From assembly GCA_020744425.1 (NCBI GenBank), contig JAGMUV010000001.1, positions 5,766,001 to 5,830,000 on the forward strand: DNA of 64,000 nucleotides, read 5' to 3'. Position numbers and translations under genes: made by a program. Positions within the stretch are counted from its first letter, which is position 1. Every line of letters begins with the position of its first letter. This stretch comes from Dactylonectria macrodidyma. Lineage: Eukaryota > Ascomycota > Sordariomycetes > Hypocreales > Nectriaceae. Below the pieces are notes generated by a model that was not told where the DNA came from, ran no database searches, and worked only from the letters and a program-made list of their open reading frames with translations. Below, piece after piece: positions 25,888 to 38,745 of the stretch.

Positions 25888-27642
25888 TCAAGGAGCAGGA
25901 CTCGCTCGACGACTCGAATTCTCCAGACACATTTCCTCGCGTACCACCAACCGACCAAGGCCGTCGCTCTCGAAGACGAAACACCTCTCTGCGTAAATGC
26001 CCATCTCGTTTTGACGATGCCACGCGGCGCCAAGTCTCCGGACCATGACACGCTTCCACCCTCCAACATTGATGGTGATTCGCTTCCAGGACGTATGGGC
26101 ATTCTGCCTGCTCTGGACGAGAAACCTAAACATCTGCAGCGCTGCCTCATAATCGCGGTCTGCAGTACCAGTGGTCTCATCTAAAGGCCGAACTAGTGTT
26201 TGTACGTGCAAAGTCAGGGTGTGTAGAGACGGAAAGGCACACACGGCGTGGAGGAACTCTGGCCAGCTGCACGTGCTGACATCCATATCCAACTCCAGGG
26301 TGTGAACTAGTGTAAGATGTTGGGAAAGATGCTTCACGCCTCCATGCCACAATGTTGGGCACTTTTCGTCATCGTCTGCAAATCCAACGTGGTCTCGGAA
26401 TCGCAAGACTCGCAGCGTGTGTTGATGCTTGGCAATCGCATCCAAGGGAAAGATTTCAGTATGGCATGTTATGTCAAGAACCTCAAGCGCCCGGATGTGG
26501 TTCTTGATTAGTAGATAGAGTCCGCCGGTAGCCTCTAGTTTCCTGTCAGGGAGGTGACTGTAATCCTCCACTTGTAAGGTACGAAGGCCCGAGAGATCGT
26601 CGAACCATATTGATGAGAGAAAGTTGTAGACAGGTACTGATACCAACTCCAACACCTCAATTTGCGAAAAGTCCCAATGGCTCCGAACATCAACCATCGA
26701 GTGGTTCCAATCGTACGAGCGCAAACGCAACTGGACCAAGGGGGGCAATCGCTCGCCAGGTTGGAATTCGAAGCTGGTACCTTGACCCCGATCCTCGTAA
26801 TGTAGGGTCCTAAGCTGGGGGGATTGGATGAGAAGGTTCTTCAAGGGTCCAAGTCGCGTGGAAAGGGTTGGTGATGCACTCGTCAGTTTGAGTGATGCCA
26901 ACAGCTGTGGAGGGATGGCTTGGATGTAGCAGTCGCGGAGATGGTTGCCAAATTCACACAGCGGGACATTTTCGACATGGAGTTTCGTCCCACTAAAGCG
27001 CTCGTGGGTAGAATCCAGGACATCTGAAGGCAACCAAATGCGGGTGGGATGAACTGCTTCAGCTACATACCGCCACCTATCCCGTTGACGTGTTAGTAGC
27101 GTGCTGATGAAGGTGAGAGGAACCATACCGTATCGAAGCAAGTCTCTGGATGCTGAGAAGGATGCGGGTAATGCCCGCTGGGTGTAAATTACTGGAGATG
27201 GTGACATGGTGTGTATGAATAGAGATGTGGCGAAGGGCATTAGGATAACGTTCCTCGGCATCGGGTTCAACAATCCGCTGATTCAAGGTCAGGAATCGAT
27301 AGGCAAGAGGTGTCGCTATGGCGTCGAGTCTACTCGAAGCTAGGCGCACAGAGTGCAAGGAGGGTGGGTCTACATCTCGGAGCTGGGGAATCACTATTAG
27401 TACATTGTTTGGAGGATCGTCACATGTGACTCCATGCCAAGGAAGCAACATACATGTTCAAAAATGAGAGCCAAGAGTTCCCAGCTGAGAGGCTCATAGG
27501 TTTTGTTCAACACAGGGGTTGGTTTCAGCGAGGAGGCCATGCGACGAGACGGGATGGGAGTAGAGAAAGGGAGGAGCGAGGGAGAGGCCGGAGGAGAGGA
27601 ATAGGAGGGGGATGGAAGGAGGAGATTCGTCGACGGTCGCAT
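25888..27642 (-). CDS. F-box-like / leucine-rich-repeat-type protein
   Basis: Three exons on the minus strand: 27642-27454, 27382-27129 and 27076-25888. The introns are 71 and 52 bp; the second has a clear CTACTAAC branch site. The model gives 543 residues. Spliced, the N-terminal region reads as an F-box-like motif: PLSWELLALIFEH joined to LRDVDPPSLHSVRLASSRL, then LAYRFLTLNQRIV. The rest is a series of Leu-rich segments of the type LRTLHYED, LEVLELVSVP, LRTLQVEDY and LEVLDITCHTE, as in fungal F-box proteins with degenerate LRRs. Such proteins usually act as substrate adaptors of SCF ubiquitin ligases; the substrate is unknown. The ATG at 27540 is an equally possible start and would remove a Ser/Pro-rich N-terminus of 34 residues. 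Confidence 0.7.
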
Positions 27643-30600
27643 GATTGACGAGGGAGTGTGAGGGAAGAACAAGAGGGGACCATGTGAGTTGTTGAATAGA
27701 CCGGAGAATAGAGTCTTGGTGGGCTGAGTATGTATGAATGAGTGTAAGTCTGCGGGGAGAAGAACCCGGGAGAGTGGCCAGGCTCTGACAAGACGCCACT
27801 AGGCTGGTTGGGGTGAAAGTAACGAACAGACATCGGACGGTTGAGCTAGAGGCGGGAGGATTTGTGGCTCCTATGTGGATGCAGATCCGAGGAAGCGGAA
27901 CGGTAGCAGGGGCATCTACTGGGGAGGGATATAATGGGAGAAGAATGGCGTTGGGCGAGCGAGGTAGCCATGCTTGGGGCCATGCAGGCGTCTGGGACCA
28001 CCCAACAGGTATATATGCGTCTCTAGCAAGCTTGACGGCACGGCTACGTAGCAGGTTGCAGATGAGAATGAAGGAGGCAGCAGGGGTTGAGTGGGCTGAG
28101 CCGCTGTCAATAGATCGGGGACGAGATGTAAGGCCCGGCCGGGCATGGCTATCGGAGAGGTGTTAGAGGACGAGACAGGAGAGGGTGCGCAAGAAAGAGG
28201 GAGAACGGGCCACAGGGTGGCCTCGACGAGACCTTAGGAAGACGGAGCAATGCTAGCAGACGGACAGGGTTAGGTAGTCATGGAGAATCCTGGATGAAAA
28301 ATCCCGAATGCACAGAGGAAGGTTAGAAGGCGGCGATGGTGGAAGAGGGGTAATGTGTGAGAGAGATGAGGGGACCGCCTAATAGAGGTTGACCGCGCAG
28401 CATGGGTGAAGTGTCTTCTGTGGAGAGGGATGAATCATGAAGAAGCCAGGATTAGAGATGACGAGGATACAATTCTGGTTTGTCATGTTAGGATGAGAAG
28501 AAAACAATGTGTGCGTGGACGAATGGAGAGACGACGGCAGAGACATGGTGGGTAAAACGACATCAAGAGAGTACGCCCCCTTGGAAACGTGTGTGTGTCT
28601 GTGTAAAAGAGCGGAAGAAAAACAAGAGAGAGTTGTTGAGAGGGCGAAAACTCAAACCATTCTTACAACGAGAGGGCATGGACGGATGCATCCACGGGCT
28701 TCACGATGCATTGGCCCGCCGTTGAAGATACAGGGTCCCCGCTGTTCTATGTTCAAGACGGGGCCATTGCCGGGGGGGAGGGAAGAAATAAGACGACGCT
28801 TATTTTCTCGCATCGGATCGGATGCGAGCGAGCGTGAGACTGAGCAGGTTGCGCGTGGATCGACAGTGAGCACGAATCGGCAGAAAATGTGCCATGTGCG
28901 TGCGTGTCTGTGAGTCTGTGTCCGTGTCTCCGTCTCCTGTGTCTGACTATATCCGCCTCTGCGTTTTATATGCGTGTTGCGATGCGTGTCGTTGCGTGTC
29001 TTGGAGTGTCTGTGTCTTAGTCGAATGTGTCTTTGGTAATCGTTGGTCCATAAACGCATAAACAATGCCACAGCGTGCAAGGATGGACCAGAGCGAGGTT
29101 GAACATGGCTAGCTGGCGACGAACATAGCGGTGGTACCCGCAGTAGTCGTACATGGAAGCGTCGAGTCTTGACACAAGCCATGCCTCATCTCCCATGACG
29201 GATCTCCAATATTCGCAAGAATGTCCCGAAACGGGCAACTGGGTCCAGCCACCCTTCGGCCTTCGGGGGGAACGGTCACCCTTCCATAGATGATGGCCCG
29301 TCTAAAGTCCCCTCCTCTCGGAGGCCCTGGCTTCATGGCCTGGTAACGGGAACCAATCGCCCGCACGAGACGGGGCCGCGCTGCCGCGAAACTGGGCCAG
29401 CGCATTCTTCCTCATGTCTTCGCCATGTCGGCATGTTCCATGCTTTCGCCATGTCATGGCCACGCCGCTAATAATGCCATCGACGCTGCGATGTTGAGTC
29501 TGGAACATGGTCGACTCTCCGTCCGCGTCTTTAGGGTGTGGACCTTTTGCCTTGGCGAGTTGGAGGGATACCCGGTGTGATACCATTGGCGGGAAGGGAG
29601 GGCAAGGCCTTGGGAAGCCATCATCTTGCCATCTTGCCCGTCGTGTCATCCTGTCATCCGTCTTGGTCTGATCTCGGTGCCGGGAAGCTGTATTGCCTGT
29701 TCGGTGTTGGATGTTGGACGCCGGGAGCTAATTTACTGGCTTGGGGTTGCTCGCTTGCGTTGGCTGCTGGGCTCCCCTGTTTGCTCTATTTGTTGGGTAG
29801 AAGGCTTGGCCTTTGTTCGTTCGTCTTGCCCATACTGCTGATCCTGCAGATCCTGCTCCTTCGTATGTATTCCAGTGGTCATTTGTGGGTCTTGCAAGCT
29901 CGGGTAGACTGAAGCAAACTGGCTCAATTGTGGGTGGCTTCGCGATATTGGCCAACTCTGGGTTGGGCTGGTTGAGTGATTAGACGCCACCACTGCCATA
30001 GCCCACCCTGGCATTCGTCCCGAGTCTTTCAATTCCCTGTTCCTGGAGGCAGAAAAGTGCAGGATCAAGTTGCGTCGCGGTGCCTTCCATTCCTACGGTA
30101 CAGAGTGTCGTACACGGGCACTTACCTAAGTGATCTTACCTTAGGTAAGGGAAGGACGTAGGTAGGCTGCCTTGGATTCCGGTCGATTGGCACCTACCTT
30201 GTGTCAGTAGTAGTCGTGCCTTTCTCACATGCAAACACATGCAGGAGCTAATTACGTAGTGGCTCACCTCGCAATGATTTGCTGCGTTTAGTTAAGGCGC
30301 GTGGGTAGACTGCCTTCCGTTCGCGACGACCTGCCTTACTCAGGTAGGCACCTGGGGAAACTGCGACCCCCAACACCGACACCAACAACCATGACCAACA
30401 CATTAAGCAGCCGCTCGCATTGCCACCCATCCCGTCGACGTATTCTAACGCAAAGTGTCTATAGACACTGTGCCCTCATCACATCACTTTTACATATCGC
30501 TGTCTGCATTGACTAGGTTCGCCCAACATAAACTTCGTTGTTTGGCAATTATGATGTGATTGATTACCAGCCATCGACGACTACCTACCGACTAGGCCAC

Positions 30601-32096
30601 CATAGCTCCCGCTTCATACGTCTCCATGATGTCCATGGATCCATGGATCCATCCATCTCTAACTTACCTAGGTAAGTAATGAGTGAGCACTTCCACCAAT
30701 CACCACGGAACGATTTGCATCCTCGACGGTGAAACCAACCAAACACCTGCAGGGATCCAAGTTGCCCTCCATCTTCTCGGATGTGTTCTGGCTGACGAGT
30801 CTCGTCGTTGTCCATGCCATGTCGTTATCAGAGAGAACCATTTGGATTCAGTTGTCAATCACATGTAGGTACCTTTGATGCTAGTCACTGGTTATTTCCA
30901 GTTGTGTCCTTGACAGCCCTTGACAGCCCTTGACCGCCAGGTTTATCAACTTGTTACTAGCTATTGCTAGCAAGCTGCAGAAATCATACCCTCATAAATC
31001 TATGTCGAAATGAATTACCCCGGCCCTTGCCACAACGACCCCGATACTCTGGCACACGTCGGCCTTGATCCCCATTTTCGTCCCCAATGCCGGAGCTGCA
31101 CACCAATATCGGTGGTTACCGTCCTACGCGGGCTCCTTGTTTCGTTTCGTTTCGGTCCGTTGGGTTTCGAGCTGACACGTCCGATGCGGCGTTCTGTCCC
31201 ATCCCGGCCTTGTTCCAAGATTTATTTGGCTAATGGAGCAAACAACACTCTTCCTAGAAATATGTTAATTTCTCGCCCCATACAAACCCCAGATCGTTGT
31301 GGTCCTGGAACTGCTTTTTCCACTTCGCGTAACGTCGACTACTGCCGTTGAGATGCTACTTCCGATGCGTGAGAGTGACCATCACTCCCAATTCCAATCT
31401 GCTGGATCATGAGCTACTTACCCATGGTCATCGTAGATTGCACTGGGAATGTCGGCATCTGTACCCTGTCTCGGGTGAGTGCGAGGGTATCACTACCACA
31501 GTGGCATATTCATTCTCGAACGGTCACAAACACCAGTGTGCTTACGTATCTGCCCACGTCTCGGGAGGATGCGCCCAGGGATCCGAGAGCAGGGCAACAC
31601 ATTCCACTTTGAGGAAGATAGGACACCTAGGCATCCTTCCCAAGTCGTACGCGTGCTCCAACGGGATGCTACTTACCAATGGTTAGAACGAGATGCAGGA
31701 GGGCATTCCATTCAATCCGGCACGTAGACTTGTGGCGGCATCACTTGCGAGTGGACCTGGGAGGGGTGTGATGGTGGTATTTGCTTTCCGTTCCCCAGAG
31801 CGCGGTTACAATGTCAAGCTAATACAATACATGTGAAAGAAGAACGCTATGAGGACCCGTCCTTTCGCCGAGCCAGCCGACCATCCGATACTTTACTATG
31901 CGGGCCGCTCACCCAAAGACATCCAATCTTCTCCCTTCCCCTCAACAGGTATCCAAGTTCTTTTCTCCAAGGCAGGCCAGGCAAGCTGGTGTCCGGCAGT
32001 GCGTTTCAATTACGAACGCCGTCTGGTTTCGTGGACCGACCAATCCTACCTGGCCAACTGCGAACGCCACTCTCTACTGTGCTAACATCCCATATC
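27643..32096. other. Intergenic region, about 4.4 kb, no gene seen
   Basis: No supported gene. Short frames on both strands lack family features. The 30110-30680 part contains several TACCTAGGTA-like palindromic segments (for example near 30124-30150 and 30664-30678), a motif that recurs in other non-coding parts of the window. The right part is the 3' flank of the VHS-GAT gene and the left part is the likely promoter of the F-box-like gene. Confidence 0.5.
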
Positions 32097-33969
32097 TTAG
32101 TACTGGCGTGAGGGCTCTTTTGTCCTGGGCGGCGCATCATAGAGGTCATCGTCATCCGAGACATCGTCCTTGGCTGGTCGTCGTGGGGGTGCCCCCGAAG
32201 TCGCGGCACCATGCATTGCTACCTTATCGGCGGCGCTGTCCTGACGGTTTAAGTAGCTTTGAGTCGTGCCGAAGCCTGGGTGAAAAGACTCATAGGCTAA
32301 TCGATTATCGAAATCGCCGTTGGAGCTGGGACCCGCTGCACTGGTAGAGCCGCCCGGGCGAGGGTCTTGGAAGGGGTCCTCAAATGAATTCCTGGAGGAT
32401 GTGTCAGGTTGTGGCCTGAAGCCGGAGCTGGAGGACCCAACGCCAGGAGGTGGGCCGGGGGGTGGAGCGTAGTTGTCCGTCTCCTTGCCCTTCCCATTGC
32501 CGGCCGGACTGTAGCGGTCGGGCAACGGAGGGTCGTGAGAGATCGGCGAGATCTGATACTCATCTCGCCTCTCATCGCGCCTCTCATATCCGCCGGACCC
32601 ATTGGACAGGGGAGTGCTGATGCCGGCATCATCGTGGTTGCGTTGGCCGAGGCCGAGGTGCTTGCGAGAGTTGAGGACGGCGCGCTTGTGCTGATTAAGA
32701 GCCGTCTGGAGTAGCTCGTTTGTGTCAATTAGGTTCTCCATGGTCTCATTGTCTGGGGTGGGATTCTCGGATGTCATGTAGCCCTGGATGCTACGAGAGG
32801 CGCTCTGGCAGCGGTCGGCAAATTCCTTGATGAGGTCGTTCTCGAGCATCTCAGTTGGGGGGGTGTTCATGACCACTTGCTCGAGCAGTTTGGCTGACGT
32901 GCGGGCCTCTTCAAGTCGACTGGCTAGCTCTACAGGGTCAGGTAAGCGTTTGTTGGAATGGCTACGGGCGAAGTAGTTTTGTGAATGGGGGTTGTATCCC
33001 CCTGGTCCTGGGGGAAGTTGCTGTTGCGGCATCGTCGGTGCTCGAACCTAAAGAGTCGACTTGTTAGTGATACAGGGCAGACTAGGGGGGGAGTGAAGCG
33101 ATGAGCTGGCAAGCGGACATACAGGGTAGTCCTTGAGAGCCTTTTCCTTCTCCTTTTTCCACATGGACACAAGCAGGGCCAGGTTCTCATCGTCCATCTT
33201 TGTGTGTTCCATATCATCCAGCGTCTCCATGAGAATCTGGCGTACACTGGGGTCGCGCGCACCCTTGAGTAGCTGGCGAGTGGTATCGACGAACTTTTGG
33301 TCAAAGTTTCTGGTAAAAGTCGGGCCCGGGTTGTCGGTCAATATGCGCATGAGCATGATGGCGTTGTATTGCCATGATGGTCGCGAGGTGAAGTCTCGGG
33401 ACATGTACTTTCGGATGATACGCGCGCATTCGGCGGCGGCGCTCGGGGAGCATTCGGCGGCATCGACGATGGGTGGGAGGAAGAGGACTTCATCGCTCTG
33501 TAGTTGTTGCGCACGCGACAAGTCAGCACAAGGACTCGTGGAGTTGAAGTCGTAGTTGCGATGGGCTAGACTGTGGAGCTGGAGAACGGAGTTGCTGAGA
33601 AGTACTCACCTGTGCTTTTCCCCCTGACTCGCAAAAGGCTTTCTAAATCTGGTGTTAGCGGTCGCTCGCGGGGCGAAAGAAAGACATAAGCGACGTCTAC
33701 GGGCGCAGATATCGCATAGACACATACCACACTGTTGTGAGCCGTGATTTCGGGGGTCGAGGCTGGCGTGGTGCCGCTGACTCCGTCGGAGCTGCCTGCA
33801 ACATCTGTCGTCAGTAGCTGTCTAGAGTCTCTGGGCTGTTGGCAACGGCGACGGAGTAGCCGGCGTTGCGGGGAGTTTTGGGGCGGCGCGTACGGGCTGA
33901 CACATTGCTAGCCTTCTTTCTGATGCTGCCAAAGACTTTGTTCACGCTGAGCCCTTTCATGGACTTCAT
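32097..33969 (-). CDS. VHS and GAT domain trafficking adaptor (GGA/TOM1/LSB5-like)
   Basis: Five exons: 33969-33894, 33795-33728, 33642-33610, 33497-33123 and 33047-32097, about 500 residues. Residues about 60-180 match a VHS-type superhelix (segments LFLPPIVDAAECSPSAAAEC, NAIMLMRILTDNPGPTF, RDPSVRQILMETLDDM). A GAT-like helical bundle follows (ELASRLEEARTSAKLLEQVV to NELLQTALNQHKRAVL). The C-terminal 170 residues are disordered and Pro/Ser/Asp-rich, with a DPF motif (EDPFQDP) of the kind that binds clathrin adaptors, and an acidic DDDD stretch. Known VHS-GAT proteins bind ubiquitin, clathrin and Arf at the Golgi or endosome. The first intron (33796-33893, GTACGC donor) is the weakest part: without it the frame stays coding-like (TRRPKTPRNAGYSVAVANSP) but hits a TGA before joining exon 2. 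Confidence 0.83.
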
Positions 33970-35669
33970 GGCTGCTTCTTCAGCAGTCGCGCCACAGCGG
34001 ACTGGACACGGGAGGATCGGGTGTCCAGGAAAGCGGCGGACGAGGGCGGAGTTTCGACGAAGAGGGACCAAGTGCGCGCGGAAGGAGAGGAAACGCGAGG
34101 ATGCTACAACGAGAGCAGGAAAATAGTTATGGTATATTCGTGAAACGAAGCCGCACCTCGTTTTGGCGAGTTTGGTGAGTTTCGTTGGTTGGGACGACCC
34201 TGATGCTGTTCTAGCGGTGGCGGTTGACTGATTGGAGCGCCGGCGTCTGGGATAAGCAGATGGGGGCAAGGGTCCTGAGGGTCCCTGGTGATGAGAAGGA
34301 GTCCAGTACGAGAAGTAAGACGAGGGCGAAGCGGAGAAGGATTCGGCCAACAACCGGTGAAACCCAGCAATAAGTATTTTCTTGCCCTTTGCAATTTGCT
34401 GCGGCCACAGTTTGATTTCGGTCTGGACGTAGTAGGAAGTCGAGCTGAAAGGAGAGTCTGCAGAGCTCAAGCCTTACTCAAGGTGTGAAATGCGCGTTCA
34501 GACCCAAGCCCCGTGCGTCACCGTCACAGTCGCCAGGTCGTCGGCTTAGCGGTAATGGGCGCACCACAACAGGGGGAATGTGATGTGATGCGTATGGATG
34601 TAGTAGAGAAACCGGGCAGCAGCTAGAAACAACAACAACAACAAAAAGGCAGACCAATTCGGGTGGGAAAATGAACCGAGACCGGCTGCCCTCGGCAAAT
34701 TAGGCGCAGGATCCGAAGTAAAGCAAGCCTGTAAATCGAAGGTGGGCTGGCGCAGGTGCAAGTTTGTTGGTGGTGTCGGTGTTGGTGTTGGCGTAATTAC
34801 AAGTGCGTGCAGGATGCAAAACTTGCCACAAAACGGCGGCCTGTTCGTCTCTTGTCAGATGCCAAAGTCCAGAGCCCAACCAATCTGCAAGGATCAGGGA
34901 CTTTCTTTTAGAATTATGAATGGCCATCGTGTCGTGCCGGTTGCGTGTGAGTGTACTATGTACATGGCAGCCGTTGCACAGCCTCACGGCCCTACGCAAT
35001 CAACCCCTCTCTGGAGTCTTGGTATCTCTAACAAAAAGCCTCTTTTCCGGAGGAGGGTGACGTCTAAGTGTGTGCGCGTGGCACAATTACGCCGAGATCC
35101 GGCATTTGGGAGGCCGCATTGCAAAGAGGTCAGGAGAACGCGTGTCTACTGTCTCCAGGCTGGCTAGACATGAGGACCCTTGAAGCCATGCGTGGGTCCC
35201 CGTGAGCCAAAAAGCACGACCTCCGTTCAGTGCATCACGATACATCATGACACCTCCATTCCTTGACGATTTGTTTCTTTGCTGCGTTCCTCGTAATCAC
35301 CTACTATATATACATGAGAATCGACCAACCTCGTTACTGGTTGGTGTAACGAAGATACAAAGAGAGCAGATTCACTGACAAAGAACTGCTCCGTGTGTCT
35401 ATCCGTTGGAGCCAACATGGGTCTGCCTAAACAGTAGGTAACCAAGCATGCACACATGCACTTGCCATGCTGACCAATGTATCCAGCCAGCGAAAGGCAA
35501 GGCCCAGAACCACTCCGAGAATCCCTCGTGAGACATTCGCCCTGCCTGCTGGGCGCCGAGCCAATCATTTGTCAACGACGAGACAATGAGAAGAAGCGAC
35601 CGCTATGCAAAATATCCCCAATCGTACATGGTCATCACACCACCAGTCTATCGCATTTCTACTAGCCCC
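33970..35669. other. Intergenic region between the VHS-GAT and UBX genes
   Basis: About 1.7 kb. It contains the upstream region of the VHS-GAT gene; the minus-strand frame continues open upstream of its start but shows no conserved features. It also contains the 3' flank of the UBX gene. No other gene was recognised. Confidence 0.5.
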
Positions 35670-37324
35670 TTAGTCCTCGTCCTCAGCCTCCTCGTCCTCG
35701 TCACCATCGTCGTCCTCAGAATCCGATTCCGGGGGAATGTCCTCCACAATCAGGTTTCCAGACTTTCCAATCTTTGCCCCCATCGTGACTGTCGCGCTGG
35801 GCTCGTAAACCATCCGCGGGAGAATTGAGGCAATCCGGAATTTAAACTCGTGCTTATAGCCTTCAGGCCTCTCACAGCCTTCATCGTCACCCTCCTTCTG
35901 TAGAATATCGTAGCATTCAACAAATGCGTAGAGTTCCTCCAAAGACGCATCTTGGGGGAACCGCCTGACAATGCGGCCGATGCCGGACTCTTCGGGCATC
36001 TTCAGCGCCACCCGGACGATGCTCTTATCGCTGGCAGGTGGCTCGGGCAAGATCGTTGTGGCTCTCCACGCTCTCCACTGTCGCCGCTTTTCCTCCAACA
36101 TCGCGGCAGCCTCTGCTTCCGCCAATGCCCTCTTTTCTGCTGCTGCAGCCTCTGCAGCGGCTTCCCGCTTCTGGCGCGCTCGCTCGCGATCAATAGCCAG
36201 CGATCGCTCATACGCCGAATCTTGCTCCGTCCTGAGATTTCTCGTCACTTCTTGCACCGTTCGCTCTGCTCGAACCCCGTCAAGGTCCGACCCGTACTTC
36301 TCAATAGCAGCTCTCAGCTCCGAAATGTAGGTGGCGGGGGGAAGAGGTCCAACAAGTCGCTTCACAATCCCCATCCGAGTGCTGCCTTCCTTAGGGGTAA
36401 GGCAGACTAAAGCTGAAAAGGGAAACTTTGTACAGTTGTACTCCGTGGCGACCTGGTACGCTTCCGAGTCCAGGACATTGCCACCCCATAATACGATATT
36501 GTTGGCAGGGTCCTTCACAAAATCGACCACTTCCTTAGAGAGGAGGGATTCCTTGACAAATGACTCGGTATCGTCATGCTCGGGAGACATGAGGATGACC
36601 AGCATAAACTTGAGCTCCTTTTTAGCTAGGTCATGGGCTTGAGCTATCCCACCCTCAAAGAAGGGTAGATCGTTTTCGCCATATTCTTCCTCGAATTCCC
36701 TTTTAAATCTGGCTGCTGTGTCGCGCGGCATGAGTGGTCTTCGGCCGTTAGTGCCCCTAAAGCCGGTCGAGATGCGACTGGTGACTGCGCGCGGACGTAT
36801 CGACGCGGGTAGGAATGACAATGCGTAAAGAATCGTACGGAACAAGGTGGAAGCTGCTCTCCATCCCCATCCGAAAGGTGCAAGAAGTAGTCCAATGAGC
36901 CATGGTGATCGTCCGGTCACAGGGTTCTGGGGCACAATTCTTGGGGCGGGGTCAGTTCGTTGTCGTTGCGATCCTCGGTGTGGTCGCGCAGCCGCAGTGA
37001 GCAAGCTTTCTTGGAGGTTCTCATGTCGTGCAGTTGATCGAGGAATATCCTGTGTAGCGAGTGGCTCGGCGGACGGATCGGGAGCTTCACCATCGAAGAA
37101 CTTGGCGATGGCGATCTAGATTGTCATGTCAGCAACCATCAGCAGGAGGCGCAAGGCGCCGCGCAGGAAGGAAGACATGAAAAACATACCTGAACATTCC
37201 ATTCTGACCGCCGTAGCAGAGGTATAGCTTCGTTGAGTTCCTGGTTTGTGACTTGTGTGTACTGGTTCAGGGCGTCCTGCTGGCTTGTGGACAGTTGTCC
37301 CAAGTCCAAGTCGCTCTCAGCCAT
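35670..37324 (-). CDS. ucp10: UBA-UAS-UBX domain protein (FAF2/UBXD8, Ubx2/Ucp10 type)
   Basis: Two exons, 37324-37190 and 37115-35670, with a 74-bp intron; 526 residues. Residues 1-45 form a UBA-like helical domain (LNQYTQVTNQELNEAIPLLR). A hydrophobic stretch at about 116-150 (WLIGLLLAPFGWGW, then LFRTILYALSFLP) fits the membrane hairpin of this family. A thioredoxin-like UAS region follows (FMLVILMSPEHDDTESFVKE, FPFSALVCLT), then an Ala/Glu/Arg-rich coiled coil at about 325-390, then a C-terminal UBX domain (IVRRFPQDASLEELYAFVEC). Relatives recruit Cdc48/p97 to the ER membrane for ER-associated degradation and also act at lipid droplets. The tail is acidic. It is divergent from PAN3, with a 1.4 kb shared upstream region and a C19 run (G19 on the plus strand) 110 bp before its start. 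Confidence 0.9.
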
Positions 37325-38745
37325 GTTTCCAAGCACGAGACCTGGTCCACCTGATTGTAGGCTGGATATTATCAGTTGCAGAATAGCCCTCGGTCGGGTA
37401 TCGGTTTGCTGTTGTCGGGTGGGTGGCTGTTGCGGGGGGGGGGGGGGGGGGGAATCAAGGTACGGACTCGACGTGGCGGGATCGTGCAACCTTTAATAGA
37501 AGGAGTTGGAACATGTGTATACCATCCTCTGTGGGAAAGCTTTATACACCCCTACCTCTCCGGGTGCCCGAAAATGTGAGTGCAAAAATAATTGGGAAAC
37601 TCAAAGTAGTATAGAAACGAGAGGGGACTTTCTTGAGCTGAGCCACCTGTCTCTACCCAGTTGTAGGCCTGTGGTCCATGTGGATGGTTGCGGATAGTTG
37701 CTTCGGAGGAGATTCGGTGACGACGATTGGCCTTTGTGGAGCACTCAGCGCGTGTCAAGAGCTGTTGGCGTTGAGCGAAGGAGCTCCGATTAGTCGATAA
37801 CCCCGAGGTATTCAACTATCCGGGGGCGTGGTGGCGTTGGTATCGCGTGTGTGTGTGTGAGCGAAGCGTGCAAGGGCGGGGACTCTGGAACGCGGGGGTG
37901 AAATTCATGGCATCGCAAAGCACACTGGTGGAAGAAGGTCGGGTAATTGAAGCAAAGTCCTTCTCCTTTGACGCATTTCCCTGTAACTCCAAGGATTTGT
38001 ACGAGGGTAAAACCCGCCCCAGAGAAGCTTGCCCAAATACTCCAACTCGTGAGACAGCAAGGCAACAGGTGATGCAATTAAGGGAAGGCTGCATCAATGC
38101 ATGTCCTGGGCGCAACGCCTGCTGGCGTCATTGGATGCCAGCGGGGCAACCTGAACTTGGTTGCTTGGAAAGCTGGTCGTCAAGTACCCTATGGGTATTC
38201 TTCCACATAAGCTAGGACGTGGGGTACCTTCTCAGACACCTGGCGCGTAGTGATTCTTGGTGGCCCAGTGGTCCCCATTTTCCCTCGCGACAGAGTCTCG
38301 CCCGCCTGGGCCTACCAACCCTCCGCGACTCCCCCACCGACATACCTCCGATACATACACCTACATCCTCGCAAACCGGAAGAGGTCGCTTGTTGAGGGC
38401 GACGCCTTCACCTTCGCCTTTTGCTTTTCGACGTGGCCGCCGCCTCCCACCCCTTTGCGTGCCCTGGCTGCTCCGACCAGCCCAGTCGTTATCCCCCCCG
38501 CTTCTCCTCGTAATCCATGGGCGGCTGGTCGCCTCGATCAATTGAGCCATGGGAAATGCTTGCCAGAGCCAAGTAGGTGCCGCTCGCCCCAGCCCTCCGT
38601 CTCCAACTCGCGGGGCTCTGCTCCATCTCTCCGTCTTCTCCCCGCTTGTTGGGTTCTTCTTTTCTCCCGGACTCGCTAACAATGATTGCAGACGTCGTAA
38701 ACTCGGCCAAGGGGGCGGCTACATTCTCAACATATTATACTGACC
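37325..38745. promoter_or_regulatory. Divergent intergenic region, UBX gene / PAN3
   Basis: About 1.4 kb between two divergently transcribed genes, so it should hold both promoters. It includes the G19 run at 37434-37452. Open frames at 38212-38682 on both strands are not supported by any domain and probably lie in the PAN3 leader or promoter. Confidence 0.55.
37434..37452 (+). repeat. Poly(G) tract, 19 G, upstream of the UBX gene
   Basis: A run of 19 G on the plus strand, which is C19 in the orientation of the UBX gene, 110 bp upstream of its start codon and therefore in its promoter or 5' leader. Confidence 0.95.

Noticed and set aside
38212..38682. Open frames on both strands just upstream of PAN3
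   Set aside because: No domain; the position suggests the PAN3 promoter or leader.
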